DNA of 64,000 bases. Source: Streptomyces lateritius (GTDB lineage Bacteria > Actinomycetota > Actinomycetes > Streptomycetales > Streptomycetaceae). The stretch covers positions 186,001 through 250,000 of the forward strand of contig NZ_BMTO01000002.1 of the NCBI RefSeq assembly GCF_014649715.1. The letters are read 5' to 3'. Positions 62,859 through 64,000 of the stretch are shown here, in pieces. The stretch's first letter is position 1, and the number at the start of each line of letters is the position of its first letter. The translations under genes were made by a program, and so were the position numbers. Under the pieces are notes generated by a model. The model was given only the letters and a program-made list of their open reading frames with translations. It was not told the origin of the DNA and did no database searches.

Positions 62859-64000
62859 GTGAAGAGGCAGCGCGGGGGGATCCGGACGGCCGGGAGGCTG
62901 GTCGCGGCGGCGTGCGCCACGGCGACCGCGACGGTATTCGTGGCCGGGGCGCTACCGGGGCGGGCCTGGGCGGCCGGTGAGAGCCCGTACACCTTCGACG
63001 GCGCGGCCGAGCAGATCGACGGCGCCGCCTCCAGCTTGGACTCCCAGCAGTTGAAGACCGGTCAGAGCTACCGGGACTCCATCAAGAAGGACGGCAAGCT
63101 CTACTACCGGGTCGATCTCGACGCCAAGCAGAACGCCTACGTCTCGGTGGTCGCCGTGCCGAAGCCGGGCGCCAAGGCCGAGTACGGCGACGGCATCAAG
63201 GTGAGCCTGCAGGACGGTTCCGGCACGCAGTGCGGCTATCAGGACGCGTCCTTCGGGTCCGCCGGGTTCACCCGGCCCGTCACCGCGTACGCCGCCCGCA
63301 CGATCGAGGCCGACAGCTCCATCTGTCAGCAGGCGGGCGCCTACTACGTGCTGGTCGAGCGGACCTCCAAGGCCGTCTCCACGCCCGAGGACTGGGAACT
63401 GGAGATCCGCCACCTCACCGAGCCGGGCGTGAAGCAGACCGGACCCACCGAACTGCCCGAGGACTGGCCCTCCGGCACGCCCCAGCCGCCCGCCGGCGGC
63501 CCGCAGAAGCGGCAGGGCGGTGCGGGCTTCCACGACGCCACCTCGCTGCGGCAGGGCGAGTGGCGCTCCGACATCAAGCCCGGCCAGACCCTCTTCTACC
63601 GGGTGCCGGTCGACTGGGGCCAGCAGATCTTCGCCAGCGCGGAACTGGGCAGCAGCGCCTCCGGCGACACGTACGTCGGCAACGCGCTCGTCCTGTCGCT
63701 CGACAACCCGGCCCGCGGACACGTCGACCAGGACACGGTCGGCTACGACGGGGACCCGGCGACGCTCGCACTGGACCCGCACCGCCCGGTGGCCTTCGAG
63801 AACCGTTACTCCTCCAACAGCTACACGAGCGCCCTGCGGTTCGCGGGCTGGTACTACCTGTCGGCCACGCTCAGCCCCGACATCGCCAAGGCGTACGGCG
63901 ACAAGCCGGTGCCGCTGACGCTGCGGGTGAACGTCACGGGCACGGCGAAGGCGGGGCCCGCGTACGACGGGGACGCCGGGCCGTTCAAGGTGACCGAGGA
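62859..64000 (+). CDS. Exported protein of unknown function (3' end outside window)
   Basis: Open from GTG 62859 to the window end, about 380 residues seen. GAGGAGAAGC precedes the start. The head KRQRGGIRTAGRLVAAACAT followed by ATATVFVAGALPGRAWAAGE is a signal peptide with AWA-A cleavage. The mature part reads as beta-rich repeats: SYRDSIKKDGKLYYRVDLDA then KQNAYVSVVAVPKPG, and later GEWRSDIKPGQTLFYRVPVD followed by WGQQIFASAELGS, two similar modules of about 170 residues joined by a Pro-rich linker. Each module has the form of a jelly-roll carbohydrate or peptidase-C-terminal domain, but I do not recognise the family. Possibly a cell-surface or secretion-associated protein. Confidence 0.85.
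   Translation, partial: MKRQRGGIRTAGRLVAAACATATATVFVAGALPGRAWAAGESPYTFDGAAEQIDGAASSLDSQQLKTGQSYRDSIKKDGKLYYRVDLDAKQNAYVSVVAVPKPGAKAEYGDGIKVSLQDGSGTQCGYQDASFGSAGFTRPVTAYAARTIEADSSICQQAGAYYVLVERTSKAVSTPEDWELEIRHLTEPGVKQTGPTELPEDWPSGTPQPPAGGPQKRQGGAGFHDATSLRQGEWRSDIKPGQTLFYRVPVDWGQQIFASAELGSSASGDTYVGNALVLSLDNPARGHVDQDTVGYDGDPATLALDPHRPVAFENRYSSNSYTSALRFAGWYYLSATLSPDIAKAYGDKPVPLTLRVNVTGTAKAGPAYDGDAGPFKVTE

Overview
The window is about 64 kb of a Streptomyces chromosome around the replication origin. This is shown by the very high G+C, the many GTG starts, the gene order rpmH-dnaA-oriC-dnaN-gnd-recF-dciA-gyrB-gyrA with rnpA-yidD-yidC-jag-rsmG-parAB on the other side, the sporulation gene ssgA with its regulator, and nine perfect copies of the actinobacterial ParB site GTTTCACGTGAAAC. 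I see no insertion sequence, prophage, CRISPR array or biosynthetic cluster. Nearly everything is conserved core chromosome, so the more interesting signals are in the non-coding DNA and in a few modified enzymes.

Layout. 1-5.4 kb: thiC (3' end outside the window) with a TPP riboswitch, a YibE/F membrane protein, ssgA and ssgR, a small membrane protein and a cupin. 5.4-15.2 kb: a mixed stretch with a phage-holin-like membrane protein, a PLP trans-sulfuration enzyme, LysR, Nudix, flavohaemoprotein, HAD, GNAT, MarR, GNAT, serine beta-lactamase-like and dienelactone-hydrolase-like genes. 15.2-20.3 kb: dnaB, a MATE exporter and the rpsF-ssb-rpsR-rplI operon read leftward. 20.5-27.8 kb: envelope genes (FemX-type lipid II transferase, an alanine-racemase-fold protein, a GT87-like glycosyltransferase, a class A penicillin-binding protein). 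28-31 kb: padR-ino1 and an MFS protein. 31-43 kb: cca, a DUF6049 exported protein, murJ, a pseudokinase, sigM with its anti-sigma factor, trxB-trxA and a GNAT gene, in an order close to the mycobacterial block. 43-49 kb: parB, parA, rsmG, jag, yidC, yidD, rnpA, rpmH, all leftward. 49.8-62 kb: dnaA, oriC, dnaN, gnd, recF, dciA, gyrB, gyrA and a DUF3566 gene, all rightward. 62-64 kb: tRNA-Ile, a DLW-39 small protein and the start of an exported protein.

How the genes fit together. The core supports initiation and elongation (DnaA, oriC, DnaN, DnaB and its probable loader DciA), topology (GyrAB), single-strand binding and gap repair (SSB, RecF), and segregation (ParA, ParB, parS). Around it lie growth and envelope functions: ribosomal proteins, RNase P protein, YidC/YidD insertion, MurJ, FemX and a bifunctional PBP, plus SsgA for sporulation septation. 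The tRNA-Ile gene lacks an encoded CCA, which the window's own cca product would add.

Main points for a second look. DnaA-box-like 9-mers, including perfect TTGTCCACA copies, lie upstream of dnaB and just upstream of parA as well as in front of dnaA, while I read no perfect copy inside oriC. This raises the possibility that DnaA also influences the helicase and partition genes. All nine parS sites lie on the dnaA side of oriC; five sit between convergent genes, and two of these form the middle of 30-34 bp near-perfect palindromes that could double as terminators. Other items are an approximately 180 bp imperfect inverted-repeat element that supplies the stop codon of a glycosyltransferase gene, a pseudokinase encoded separately beside murJ, a probable PadR operator controlling padR-ino1, and a dienelactone-hydrolase-like protein without the expected nucleophile. 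No clearly new multi-gene system was found.
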